A stretch of DNA of 64,000 nt, taken from positions 233,603-297,602 of the forward strand of contig MNCI01018059.1 of NCBI GenBank assembly GCA_015680685.1. The letters run 5' to 3'. The DNA comes from Gnetum montanum. Its lineage: Eukaryota; Streptophyta; Gnetopsida; Gnetales; Gnetaceae. The notes under the pieces are model-generated. The model worked only from the letters and a program-made list of their open reading frames with translations. It ran no database searches and was not told where the DNA came from. A program made the translations under genes and the position numbers. Below, in pieces: positions 46,941-57,624 of this stretch. Position 1 is the stretch's first letter; the number at the start of each line of letters is the position of its first letter.

Positions 46941-47951
46941 TGTTGAGGTCAACCTCGCCATGCTAAGCATGGGGCCATTATCAACAACGAGCTAGGAGGC
47001 GAGAATAAAAAGGCATGACGGTCTCTCCCTCTGCACAGGAGGCAACAGCTAGCCAGGAAGCCAATGGGATGTCGATTTTTTTAGTGGGTGCAGGCAGCCT
47101 TCCCTCATCGGTGACTACAGCAGCGGGTGGCAAGTTTTGGGTGCACTTTGACTCTCTGTCTACGATGCATGCGCGTTAGTAGCAACGACGACAGTGCCAA
47201 CAGGTAGTGACAGAGACAGGCTACGTACACTGTAGCGAAAATGACAACTAGTGGCCCCTCTCACTCAATAGTGGTAGAGAGTGACATGTGTGGCAGAATA
47301 CGGTGACGTGTGTGCCTTGTAGCACCAAGCACAGAATAATGTTTATTTTATTTTATTTTCTCTGTTTTCCTTTTTTCGATAGAGAGAAATTGACACTGTT
47401 CCTCTCCTTGACCCACGCATAGCGGTTGACAGCAGCAACCTTCTTTCTCTGTCTTTTGCGGTCTTCACATGATTGGTAGACAAGAACGCCTTGCAGCAGT
47501 GAAAGAAAATGCCAAAAGTCCATAAATGTGTGCACACGCACCAATGATGCTAGTTTTCTATTTTTTTCCTTTCACTCAAAAGGTGGTAGATGGCACACCA
47601 AACGACGGTGGTCCAACAACAGTGGTGGCCACATAAGTATGTTGGCGACTACAAGCAGTGTTACGATACCATCCATAATAACTGATAAGCAGGAAAATTT
47701 GCATTTTTTATTTTGGATTATTTACTGTACTTTTTTAAAATTGCACAAATTATTTAAGTTTTCAATATTATTATTAAGTTTAAGTTTTTAATATATTTTT
47801 TAAAAATATTATTATTATTATTTTTGTCACATAGCCTTTTTAGCTAAGACGATTCCTTGGTTTTAGTACCCATACGAGAAATGCCTTAGGTGATAGTCTC
47901 CTAAAATGAGTTTTCACAAGTGTTGGCGTGTCCAAAATTTACGCATCAACA
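46941..47951 (+). repeat. Element C 5' LTR
   Basis: Starts TGTTGAGGTCAACCTCGCCA and ends TTTACGCATCAACA. It aligns to 55628-56644 throughout, with many transitions and small indels. Confidence 0.93.
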
Positions 47952-47957
47952 CCTTTT

Positions 47958-47975
47958 TGGCGCTAGAAGGAGGGC
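47958..47975 (+). other. Element C primer-binding site
   Basis: TGGCGCTAGAAGGAGGGC starts six bases after the LTR within TTTTTGGCGC, the usual form of Tat primer sites. The matching tRNA was not identified from memory. Confidence 0.55.
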
Positions 47976-48334
47976 AGTTTCTCAACCTCTTTTTTCCTTT
48001 TATGTTTTTTTTTAAAATCAAATTTTCTATTCTTTCCTATTGATTTGCATTTCTATTTTTGCCTTCCTATTTTTAATTTTATTACTCTATTTTAGTTTTA
48101 TTTAAAAATCTGCAAATTTATACTCTAGCAGTCCTTTTAATTTACTCTTCTGAAATTTAATTAAGGCGATTTAAATCATTCTACTTTTAATTTACTTTTC
48201 TAAAATTTTTACAATTTCAATTTTCTTTTTTTTTAAAATAAAAAATAAAAAAAATATAGTATTTAAATGTTTCTCTATTTTCTTTAATTTTCATAGTTTA
48301 TTAGCATTTTACATTTCCTGTTGTTTTTTATTTT

Positions 48335-49990
48335 ATGAGTGAATCTCCTTACAAAACATCTCAACAAAGAGCTTCTACTCCTACCCCTAGTCAACTAGCT
48401 ACTTGTCATTTCACTTTAAGAAAACAACGAGCTTCACTTTTTTCAAGTTCAATTCCCAAGAAATCTTCGACTAAGATGGTAGCCCATCAACCCCCGGCTC
48501 CCTTAGTAAGAAACCTTTTTAACTTTCATAACTACCATGACATACCAAAATCCCTTCAGAACATAAATCTGTTCTTCGATTCTACAATCCCTATGAATGA
48601 TGCCTACCAACACATATAATGTTTTGAAACCTTACTAGTGATCCACAACATTGTACATAATGATGTAGCAAATAGGGTGTTTGTAACAACATTTAGGACC
48701 AAAGCAACCCAATGGTTCTTAACGCTTCTTGATGTCTCTATTAACATATGGCAAGAATTCAAAAACAATTTTTTAAATCAGTTTGACAAATTCACAAACC
48801 CTACTATCACATCAAGCAACTTTACTAGCCTAAGAAAGCTACCTGGGGAAAATGTTAGAGATTATAACCTTAGATTCCTTCATCAACTTGCCTATGTGCC
48901 AAATGAGATGCGACCATAACCAAATGGTATTCTCAACTTCTATCTCTCTACCATCAATCCATTCTTCGCTTATGCTATCAAATCTAATTCCAACATAACA
49001 TAAATACAAGGTGCAATGTCAAAAGCTATGGAATTAGAGCAAATAACCCTTATAAACAACATCCAAACCTAATTTGGGATGATGAGTGTTAGTAACCTTA
49101 TGCAATCAAACCCTCTACTCTTACCAACTTTTCAAACATCTAATGTTATGTTTCAAACTCTTTCTTCCTTTCAACTAACTCAACCTTTAAGTAATTACTC
49201 TCAAGGTGTCATGTCCTCTTCATTCTTACCATCCAACACTGGTTTGAATGATGATCAATCCATTATAAACCCAAACGAGACATTAAATTCTGTTGAACCA
49301 CCAACCCAAACTCAAGATTAGATGACCCAGATACTCACTTCACTATAAAAACTATCCAATGAAGTGGTTGAGCTAAAGAGGAACAATAACAAAGGCCCTA
49401 TACAACTAAATAAACCAAGTGCATCAATCAACAATGATTATTGTTGTCTTCATAATACGAGGCAACATTCTGAAAAGACTTGTCCTCAATTCTTGGCATT
49501 GTATGATGACAATACCTAAAGGCAACAAAATGGGAAAACCCCTATCATGGTCCTTAATGTACCTCATGAGACAGAAAATAAAGAGGTTTCCTCATTAAAA
49601 CAAGTTATGGTAGGAAACCATAATCCACATAACACTCACTACCGTAAACTTAACAACATTATGAATGCTACACAATAGCAAACTAGGAATAATTCCTATA
49701 CACCTCCAAACAGAAGAGTTCCTAGTTAAAAAAAAATACAAACAACCAATCTAGGTCATGCCAAGTAACTACCCCACAATGATCAAATCTCCCTTCTATA
49801 CTTAGAAGAGCCCCATCTCAACAAGAAGCTAAGGATAAACATAAGAATTATGATTTGGTTGAGGATCTAAAAAGAGTTAAGGCTAACATTTCGATGTTTG
49901 ACCTCTTACACTTCAATGAAATGAAAGAAGTGATTTGGGATATGGTTCATACACCTGAAGCCCAAAGAGAAAAATCCCCAATTCCCAAAA
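48335..49990 (+). pseudogene. Element C gag, broken
   Basis: The ORF 48335-48619 starts MSESPYKTSQQRA. After one stop, capsid sequence continues in the same frame to 48919 (ATQWFLTLLDVSINIWQEFK, NFTSLRKLPGENVRDYNLRF). A linker rich in Ser, Thr and Asn follows (49079-49321). A zinc-finger-like CCLHNTRQHSEKTC lies near 49443-49484, then a basic tail. About ten stops occur in total. The core is of the retrotransposon gag type. Confidence 0.75.
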
Positions 49991-50066
49991 GGTAAGTTCA
50001 CTTTGCAAAAATTCCTAACACATTATTAGTACAAAACTCAAATAATTCCATGTCGAACAAGAAAGA

Positions 50067-50085
50067 CCCCCCCCCCCCCCCCCCC
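50067..50085 (+). repeat. Run of 19 C at the gag-pol junction of element C
   Basis: A pure C homopolymer 14 bases before the open pol frame. It reads as Pro codons in the pol frame. Its length is uncertain because such runs are prone to sequencing error. Confidence 0.8.
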
Positions 50086-50098
50086 TTTCCTAACCACT

Positions 50099-52231
50099 TT
50101 GATTATTTTAGGAAAAAATGTCCATAACTATTTAATGGATTCTGGTGCAATTGTTAGTGTCATGCCTCTTGACATTTGTAACGCCTTAGGAGCACAAATG
50201 ATACCACAAACAAAAAGTGTGATTCAACTTGATGGATCTAATGTACCTATGGTAGGGTTATTAAAAGGAGCAAAGGTACAACTTAAGCAATACCCTACAT
50301 TTACATGTTATATAGATATCCTAGTAGTTGACATGACACCCACATATGGTGTGCTCTTATCTAGGACTTTTGGAGCTAAGTTTGGGGGCTTATTTAGGTT
50401 GGATTCCTTAGAATTATTGATCCCTATCAAAGGAAAATCTAAGTATATGATTATACCTAAGAAACCTTTTTATAAGCAAGTGGTAACGACTTTTGATCAA
50501 CAAACTACATCTCAAGGAAATCAAAACAACAATTATTTCTTTGGATTGGTTGAACTAGGACTTGGTGAATATTTCTTAAATGATGATATAGATGAGGCTA
50601 CATGCATAAACCCTTTTGCATACACATATTCTACTCAATATTACCATGCTTTTAGGGAATGCAAGAAGGTGTATGAAGATACTTTGCCATATCACCAACA
50701 TGATGGAAAAACCTTTCTTTTCGATGACCCACCACCACTAGGAAATGATAAAGACATAAGTGAGATTCTAACTAATGAAATATCAGAAGATGGACCAAAA
50801 TTTAATGATGATCATTTTTACCTCGATCAAAGGGCCAATTTTTCAGATATTACAAACTTGAATACTTGGATACTAAGAGTGGATGGTGCTTCTTCCAAGA
50901 AAGGATGTGGAGCTAGAATAATGCTTATACCTCCTAGTGAAGCTCCTATTCTTAAAGCTATTAATTTCACTCAACCAATGACCAACAACATGCTCAAGTA
51001 TGAAGCACTAATTCATGGCATCAAACTAGCTAAATACTATGATTTTCCCAAACTTAAAATCTATAGCGACTCCCAACTAATATTGAATCAAGCCAATGGT
51101 ATCTTTGATGATAAAGACATCACCATTAAAGAATACAAAGCTTACATTCTTAAACTTATTAAGGAATTTGAACGTGTAACCATTGAACATGTACCTAAGG
51201 AAAAAAATTATATTCCCAATGCACTAGCCCAAATGGCTACCACTTTGGATGTCCCTTTTAAGCATAATACTTGGGATTCAGAAATCATTATTGAAAAGGT
51301 GAAGTCCTATTCTATCCTTGATAATATCTCTTCTTTTCAAGTGTTTGAAGATGATGACCATATTTATAAATTCCTATTTTTTGAAGGAGAATTCAGCGAT
51401 CAAGGAGATGCATCTAAGGATATTGTGTTCTTGAATAAGATATCTCCTAAAATTGTAATTAAGGAAGCCTTATTTGATGACCTACACACCAAGGCCCTAG
51501 ATTTATCTAAAAACACTAATTGGAAAACGTTACCTCAAACTGAAATAATTCAAATTCAAAAGAGAGGAAAACAATACCCTGTTAAAATAGGAGCCTGTTT
51601 ACATCCAGATGAAAGACAAAGCCTTGTTGACCTATTAAATGAATTTAATGATGTTTTGTCTTGGACTTATGAAGACCTTAGGACTTTGAATCCACTAGTA
51701 ATGACACATACCATTCCCCTTAGGCCAAAAACAAAACCATTCAGGCAAAAGCTTAGACTTGTGAATCCAAAGATTGAAATCCTTATGAAAGTAGAAACTG
51801 ATAAACTCCTAGAATCCAAAATAATTTATCCAGTAAGACACTCCTGTTGGATCTCAAACCTAGTACCTGTTAGAAAACGAACTGGTGAGTTAAGGTTATG
51901 TATTGATTTTCGTAACCTTAATACTTCTAGCATCAAGGATAATTATCCACTCCCTCTTATGGAGGAGTTATTGCAAATTGTGAATGGTGCTCAAATGTAT
52001 TTCTTTTTGGATGGGTATTCAGGATATAACCAAATTTTAGTGAATAAGAAGGACCAATACAAGATAGCTTTTACAACAAAGTGGGGAACCTTTCAATTCG
52101 CTAAAGTGTCATTTGGCCTCATTAATGTTGACTCTTCCTTCCAAAGAGCTATAGACAAAATTTTTGAGGGGCTAATTAGAAAGTGTATTATTATCTACCT
52201 TGATGACTTAACTATTTTCTCTAAAGATTGA
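50099..52231 (+). CDS. Element C pol, first part: protease, archaeal-type RNase H, reverse transcriptase
   Basis: Open for 710 codons; the frame continues upstream through the C run, so no natural start is implied. Aspartic protease: LMDSGAIVSVMP near residue 13 and YGVLLSRTFG near 85. At about 258-385 is an RNase H of the archaeal-like type: VDGASSKKG, KYEALIHGIKLA and IYSDSQL are kept, while the last acidic site reads IPNALA, where relatives have ADALA. RT follows from about 530: CIDFRNLN, FFLDGYSGYNQI and the catalytic YLDD (52193-52210), ending at a TGA (52229-52231), probably once CGA or TGG. The second RNase H domain upstream of RT is notable because element E has it downstream. The frame is the longest open one in the window, but the element as a whole is broken. 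Confidence 0.85.
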   Translation: MIILGKNVHNYLMDSGAIVSVMPLDICNALGAQMIPQTKSVIQLDGSNVPMVGLLKGAKVQLKQYPTFTCYIDILVVDMTPTYGVLLSRTFGAKFGGLFRLDSLELLIPIKGKSKYMIIPKKPFYKQVVTTFDQQTTSQGNQNNNYFFGLVELGLGEYFLNDDIDEATCINPFAYTYSTQYYHAFRECKKVYEDTLPYHQHDGKTFLFDDPPPLGNDKDISEILTNEISEDGPKFNDDHFYLDQRANFSDITNLNTWILRVDGASSKKGCGARIMLIPPSEAPILKAINFTQPMTNNMLKYEALIHGIKLAKYYDFPKLKIYSDSQLILNQANGIFDDKDITIKEYKAYILKLIKEFERVTIEHVPKEKNYIPNALAQMATTLDVPFKHNTWDSEIIIEKVKSYSILDNISSFQVFEDDDHIYKFLFFEGEFSDQGDASKDIVFLNKISPKIVIKEALFDDLHTKALDLSKNTNWKTLPQTEIIQIQKRGKQYPVKIGACLHPDERQSLVDLLNEFNDVLSWTYEDLRTLNPLVMTHTIPLRPKTKPFRQKLRLVNPKIEILMKVETDKLLESKIIYPVRHSCWISNLVPVRKRTGELRLCIDFRNLNTSSIKDNYPLPLMEELLQIVNGAQMYFFLDGYSGYNQILVNKKDQYKIAFTTKWGTFQFAKVSFGLINVDSSFQRAIDKIFEGLIRKCIIIYLDDLTIFSKD

Positions 52232-54379
52232 GGTACACACCTTAGAGACCTTAGAAATGTTTTTATGATATGTAGACAATTTGGCATCACCTTGAATGTA
52301 AAGAAATCCATCTCTGGTGTTCAAAGTGGTAAATTTCTAGGTCATATAATGACCAAGGAGGGGATTGCGATTGATCCTAAGTAGGTAAATGCAATTTTAG
52401 ATGTACCTTACCCTTTAACCAAGACTAATCTAAGGGCTTTCTTTGGTAAGATTAATTTTGTTAGATGATTTATCCCTGTCTATGCTGAATTAGTTAGACC
52501 ATTGAATGATATGCTTAAGAAAGATAGTAATATGCATTGGATAGATGATAGAAAGAATGCATTTATTGCTATTAAAGAAGCTATAATAGATGCACCTATC
52601 CTAGATTCTCCTTGGTATGAAAATGATTTCTACTTATATGCCTTTTCTAGCAATGTTACAGCTACTGTTATCTTGACCCAAGACATAAACGATCAAGGTG
52701 AAAGACCCATAGCTTTCATTTCTGCACCTTTAAAGGATGTAGAATTAAGATACTCACCTGTAGAGAAGCAATTGTATGTTGTAATAAAAGCCTTGAAGAA
52801 ATTCCACTACTACTTGTTAAACTCGAAATTTTTTATCATTGTCCTTGATCCAACCACCATTGCTTTACCCAAATTACAAGATCCTAGTGAGAAACACACT
52901 AAATGGGTTATGAGGCTCTAAGAATATGATATTCAATGGAAGGTAGCAAAGTTAGTTAGAGGGACTAGTCTTGCTAAATTAATAGCTAAAGCTTCAACCT
53001 TAGAAAATTGTGATGCATCCAAAGATAAAGAATCAATTCCTCTTCATATATTGTCCATTGATGAGGAAAACAATATCCTATTTGCTCCCAATCGGTTGTA
53101 TGATCCATGGTATGGGGATATCAAATTTTATTTAACCTTCCATTGTTGTCCTTCAGATTTACCTAGATATAAAAGAAAGCTCTTAATATCAAAATGTTCG
53201 AAATTCACTCTAATAAGCAGTGAACTATTTAGAAAGAATTTCCAAGGGATATACCTTAAGTGTTTGAACCAAGAGTAAGCTAACAACACTCTAAAACAAC
53301 TTCACAATGAAGGACATATAGGATACTGCTCATTAGTTCATAAAATTGTGAGGGTTGGTTATTATTGGCCTACTATGATTAATGATGCTTATAACCTAGT
53401 TAAGACATGTGTCTAATGTCAAATATTTAAAGGTAAAGATTCCAAAAGTTCGGCCTTGTTACAGCCTATAATAGAAACAAGACCATTTGCCCAATGGGCC
53501 TTAGACTTTATTGGAGTGATTAATCCTTTATCTACTACCCTACATACGTTTATTTTGAAAGCCACTGATTATTGCACACATTGGATAGAGGAAAAAGCAA
53601 CCAAAACTGCATCATCTCATGAGGTCATTTGCTTCTTAGAAAATGATATAATCTCCAGATATGGCTATCATTATGCTTTAGTAGTCAATAATGGGCCCGC
53701 CTTCATTTCCATAGAGTTTACAACTTGGGTTAGAGACCATAACATCATTGTAAATGTGGTAACCGAATATTACCCACAAGGTAATGGTTTGGCTGAATCT
53801 TCCAACAAAATTATATTAGATGTGATTAAGAAATTGGTAGCCCAAAATCCATGAACTTGGCATGAATAACTAAAATGGGCAGTTTGGGCTAATACAATTC
53901 GTTACAAAGAATCGATCAAGACTACACCATATGATTTAGTATACGGATAGGAACCCATATTACCAATAAATTTATAGATTCCTACATATCAATTCTTCTT
54001 AGACTACTTGCCAACTAACGAGCATTTAATATCATGAGCATGTGACATTTTGAACCTAGAGCTTAAAAGGGTTAAAGTGATTGAAAATATGTGTGGTCAT
54101 CAACAAATTTTCAAGAGATGGTTCGATAAAAAATATGCAGCTAAAAGTTTTCAAGTAGGTGACCTAGTCCTTAAGAGAGATAGAGCGTCTGGTCAAACTG
54201 GCCCTCAAACTAAGTTTTCCCCTATGTGGTCAGGTCTATTCCAAATTATAGACATCACTGCCCCAAATGTGTTCAAGATTGCTGATTTGCAAGGACATAG
54301 GTTGAATAGGAATTTTAATGCATTTCATTTAAAGCATTTCTACTTAGGTGCCCCACATGGACACTTGGTAGTTTCTTAG
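52232..54379 (+). pseudogene. Element C pol, second part: RT thumb, RNase H, integrase, broken
   Basis: The same frame continues past the stop: FLGHIMTKEGIAIDPK, then a Ty3-type RNase H (52502-52921; YSPVEKQLYVVIKALKKF), weakly conserved as usual in Tat. Integrase: LHNEGHIGYCSLVHKIV and VKTCVxCQ zinc region (about 53310-53420), ALDFIGVINPL (first Asp), VVNNGPAFIS (second Asp replaced by Asn, about 53683), GNGLAESSNK (Glu). The C-terminal domain in 54050-54379 has FQVGDLVLKRD and GLFQIIDITAPNVFKIADL. Seven or more in-frame stops. Confidence 0.85.
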
Positions 54380-55616
54380 TTGCATGTTTTCTTCCCCTTT
54401 TTCTTTGCATTTCATATGTATATAGTTGTGTTTCCATATTTTACTTGTATTTTCATTATTTCTTTCTTAGCATATTGATTTGATTATTGTGTTCTTCATA
54501 TGATTTTAATAATCATTTGTCATTTGAGTTACTAGACATTGGGTCATCCTAACACAATTGGAAACTAATGTAGATATAATATAATTTACTATTACTATAA
54601 TGTTATATTTCAATAATGTTATAAAAATCCACTGTAATATTATATTTCAATAATACTATAACTCTTTCTAATTGATTCTAAGGTTTTAGTTTATTTGTTA
54701 TGTTAGATTCTGGAGCATTGGATTTATACAAACTTATCATGTTATCATCATGATCATGTGAGTGTAGGATATGTGATGTTGGAGAATGGTTAGTCATAAT
54801 CACTAGGTGACCTTGAAAAATTCTATCCTTTCCTCTCATAAACCCTAGCCCTCAGGTGTGATGATCCATGGCTATCCTGTGAACAACGGGGTAAAGTGTG
54901 TTCATTTTTACTTGAGAATCCTTAGCCACCTAAGAGACCTACTATGATGCCATTAAATAGTAATCAAAGGCACATACATGAGGGTTGAACTACACCATGG
55001 GCAAAGTTTCTGCAAGGACCATGTTCATTGGCAGTGCAACTAATCATCCAAACTCATGTTGGAATTCCTACCTCAAGAATGAAGTACACTATGAGCAAAG
55101 TTTCCTAAAAAAAATGAGGACCATGTTTGTTGGCAGTGTAATAAGTTGTTGAGCGTGATGGGGTCCGACAGTAATCCTCACCCTAACCTCCATTCCCCCC
55201 CTTTTGAATTTATGTTTTTCAAAAAAAAATTAAAAAAAAAACGAAGGAAAAATCTGAAAGTTGTGTCTTGCTATGATCTAACATGAGCTTGTCTTGTGCT
55301 CCTAATAGTCTACATACTTTTACTGTTACCTTGTGAAAATATTGAGAATGAGAGCTTAATTATATATATATATTTCTATAGATCTTAGTTAAAATAATAA
55401 TAAATTATATATTTAGATTTTAATGATGTGGTTTTGGTAGCCCATGTCTCGTTCTCTTTTAATCATTTGGTTATTTTAATCATGTTTGGATCACTATAGT
55501 TTACTTTCAAATTTTTATTTCCTTATTTTGTGACATTTTTTATTCACCCTCTATTGCATTTCTTTTTAAAATTTCATGATTTTTGCTATCCTTGCACTTG
55601 CATGCAATTTGTAGTT
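54380..55616 (+). other. Element C 3' untranslated region
   Basis: No ORF. It includes a repeated TAATATTATATTTCAATAAT-like motif (about 54595-54655), two diverged copies of ATGAGGGTTG or CAAAGTTTC-AAGGACCATGTT (about 55000 and 55095), poly-A near 55225 and a TA microsatellite (55360-55376). Confidence 0.6.
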
Positions 55617-55627
55617 TGGGGGCTAAG
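55617..55627 (+). other. Element C polypurine tract
   Basis: TGGGGGCTAAG directly before the 3' LTR, in the expected position for plus-strand priming. Confidence 0.7.
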
Positions 55628-56644
55628 TGTTGAGGTTAACCTAGCCATGCTAAGCATGGGGCCATTATCAATAATGAGCCAGGAGGAGGAGAAAAAAAAG
55701 GTGTGACAGTCTCTCCCTTCACACAAGAGGCAATAGCTAGCCAGGAAGTCAGTGGGATGCCAGTTTTTCTTTCTTTTCTTTTTGTAGCAACTGTGGGTAG
55801 CCTTCCCTCACTGATGACTACGGCAGCGGGTGGCAGGTTTTGGGTGTGCTTTGACTCTCTGTCTACGATGCATGCGCTTTAGCAACAACAGCGACAATGC
55901 CAATAGGTAGTGACAAAGGTAGGCTGCATACAGCACAGTGGAAATGGCGGCTGGTGGCCTCTCTCACTCAACAATGGCAGCGGGTGACATGTGTGGAAGA
56001 ACACAACGCTGCACGTGCCTTGTAGCACTAAGCACATAACAACATTTATTTTATTTTATTTTTCTCTATTTTCCTTTTTTTGATAGAGAGAAATGGACAT
56101 GGTTCCTCTCCTCAATGCATACATAGCGGTTGATAGCGGCAACCTTCTTTCTCTATCTTTTGCGATCTTCACGTGACTGGCAAACAATGCCTTGCAGTAG
56201 TGAAAGAAAATGTCGAAAGTCCATAAACATGTGCACATGCAGCAACGACACTAGTTTTCTATTTTTTTCTTTCACTCAAAAGGTGGTAGATGGCACACCA
56301 AATAATGATGGTCCAACAACAGTAGTGGCCACATAAGTGTGTTGGCAGCTACAAGTAGCGTTACAGTCCACAATAGCTGATAAGCATGAAAATTTGCATT
56401 TTTTATTTTGGATTATTTATTGTACTCTTTTAAAATTGCACAAATTATTTAAGTTTTCAATATTATTATTAAGTTTAAGTTTTTAATATTTTATTTAAAA
56501 ATATTATTATTGTTTTTTTGTCACATAGCCCTTTCAGTTGAGACTATTCTCAAGTTTCCGTACCCATACGGAAGCGCCCTAGGCGATAGTCTCCTAAAAT
56601 GAGTTTTCATAGGTGTTGGTGTGCCCAAAATTTATGCATCAACA
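55628..56644 (+). repeat. Element C 3' LTR
   Basis: Starts TGTTGAGGTTAACCTAGCCA, ends TTTATGCATCAACA, and is followed by TCTGT. Partner of 46941-47951. Confidence 0.93.
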
Positions 56645-57624
56645 TCTGTAATGAGTCACCTTCAAGAGATGGCTCAAGTAATTAGCCAGATGGAAGGAGG
56701 TGGACCACTATTCTCTACCCAATAAACGTAGTTACTTGTGAGATCGAATCCTAGTGCCTGAGAGGTGACAGAGTCTCTATCCCAATACCATTTATTCCTA
56801 AAAATCTATGGGAATGTTGCCTCTTTTTTGGTATGCTTGGATGAGGGTGAGGGGGCAACTATACTCGTGATGTAGCAGCAAGGGCAAAAGACAACTGTAG
56901 AAATTGTTGCTGACTAAATCATACACCTATGGCATCTGTACCAAATGTATCTCCACTTCGAGATGTGCAAACATCTATAGAAACTATTAGCAAAAGATTG
57001 ATTGCAGCCCAACATGAAGAGTTGCTAGACTAACTGGTGGGGACTGGGCAACCAATTCCAAACATCTTTGATTTTCTAGATAACATTACTGCAACCTAGT
57101 TAGAGCTGCTCAAAGAAAAGGGCAAATGCATCATCCTAGAAGGGCAACTTGAAATGGCTCAAGCATAAAACCAACACTTGATAGTAGAGGTTACTAAACT
57201 ACATGCCCATTTTGGTGATCTCGCACTCCTCAGCTTTGCAATAACTAGACCTAAAGCTTTTTAGTAGCTTCAAGAATGATTAAAACAAGTTAAGGAGGGA
57301 ATGGTAATGGCCATCTTCAACTAGTCTATAGTAGAAGAAAAAACCTACTTAGTTCAAAAGGACTTGGTTCAGATGCATCAAGAAAATGAAACACTGATCA
57401 TAGAAAACCATCGCCTATGAAATGTTGATGTACAAAAATAATATATGCATGAATTTAGTCATCAACAATAAGATCAGCTCACCAAGGTGAACACAAAATT
57501 GTGGAAATTAACCATAGAAAATTACAATTTATTTATGGAGGAAGTCCATGCCTTATGCCAGAAATTTACTATTGAAATTGCCACCTAGAAAAATGAGGTT
57601 CTTAAATTTGAAAAAATGATGTAG
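56645..57624 (+). pseudogene. Element F right part: coiled-coil-like tail of the ORF cut by element C
   Basis: Continues F after the C insertion. The start in the joined frame reads MSHLQEMAQVISQMEGGG. Further on, in a shifted frame, come helix-like pieces rich in Leu, Glu and Lys (LLKEKGKCIILEGQLEMAQA, KVNTKLWKLTIENYNLFMEE). Many stops. It ends where the truncated 3' region of element G starts. Function unknown; the coiled-coil reading is from composition only. Confidence 0.4.

Larger units (their letters stand above)
46941..56644 (+). mobile_element. Element C: complete, inactive Tat-type Ty3/gypsy LTR retrotransposon
   Basis: LTRs of 1011 and 1017 bases begin TGTTGA and end TCAACA, and the target duplicates CCTGT (46936-46940) and TCTGT (56645-56649) differ by one transition. 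Order: LTR, primer site, gag, protease, archaeal-type RNase H, RT, degenerate RNase H, integrase, short 3' region, polypurine tract, LTR. The first 710 codons of pol are open, but stops in gag, later pol and integrase and an altered integrase catalytic residue show it is dead. It is inserted in F. Confidence 0.93.

Noticed and set aside
47340-47540. Minus-strand open frames near 47343-47544 and 56056-56238 as a gene pair
   Set aside because: They are the same position in the two LTRs of element C; the repetition is due to the LTRs, not to duplicated genes.
56740-56760. Box-B-like GAGATCGAATCCTAG as a further SINE
   Set aside because: No box A upstream and no similarity to the SINE body; it lies within the F remnant.
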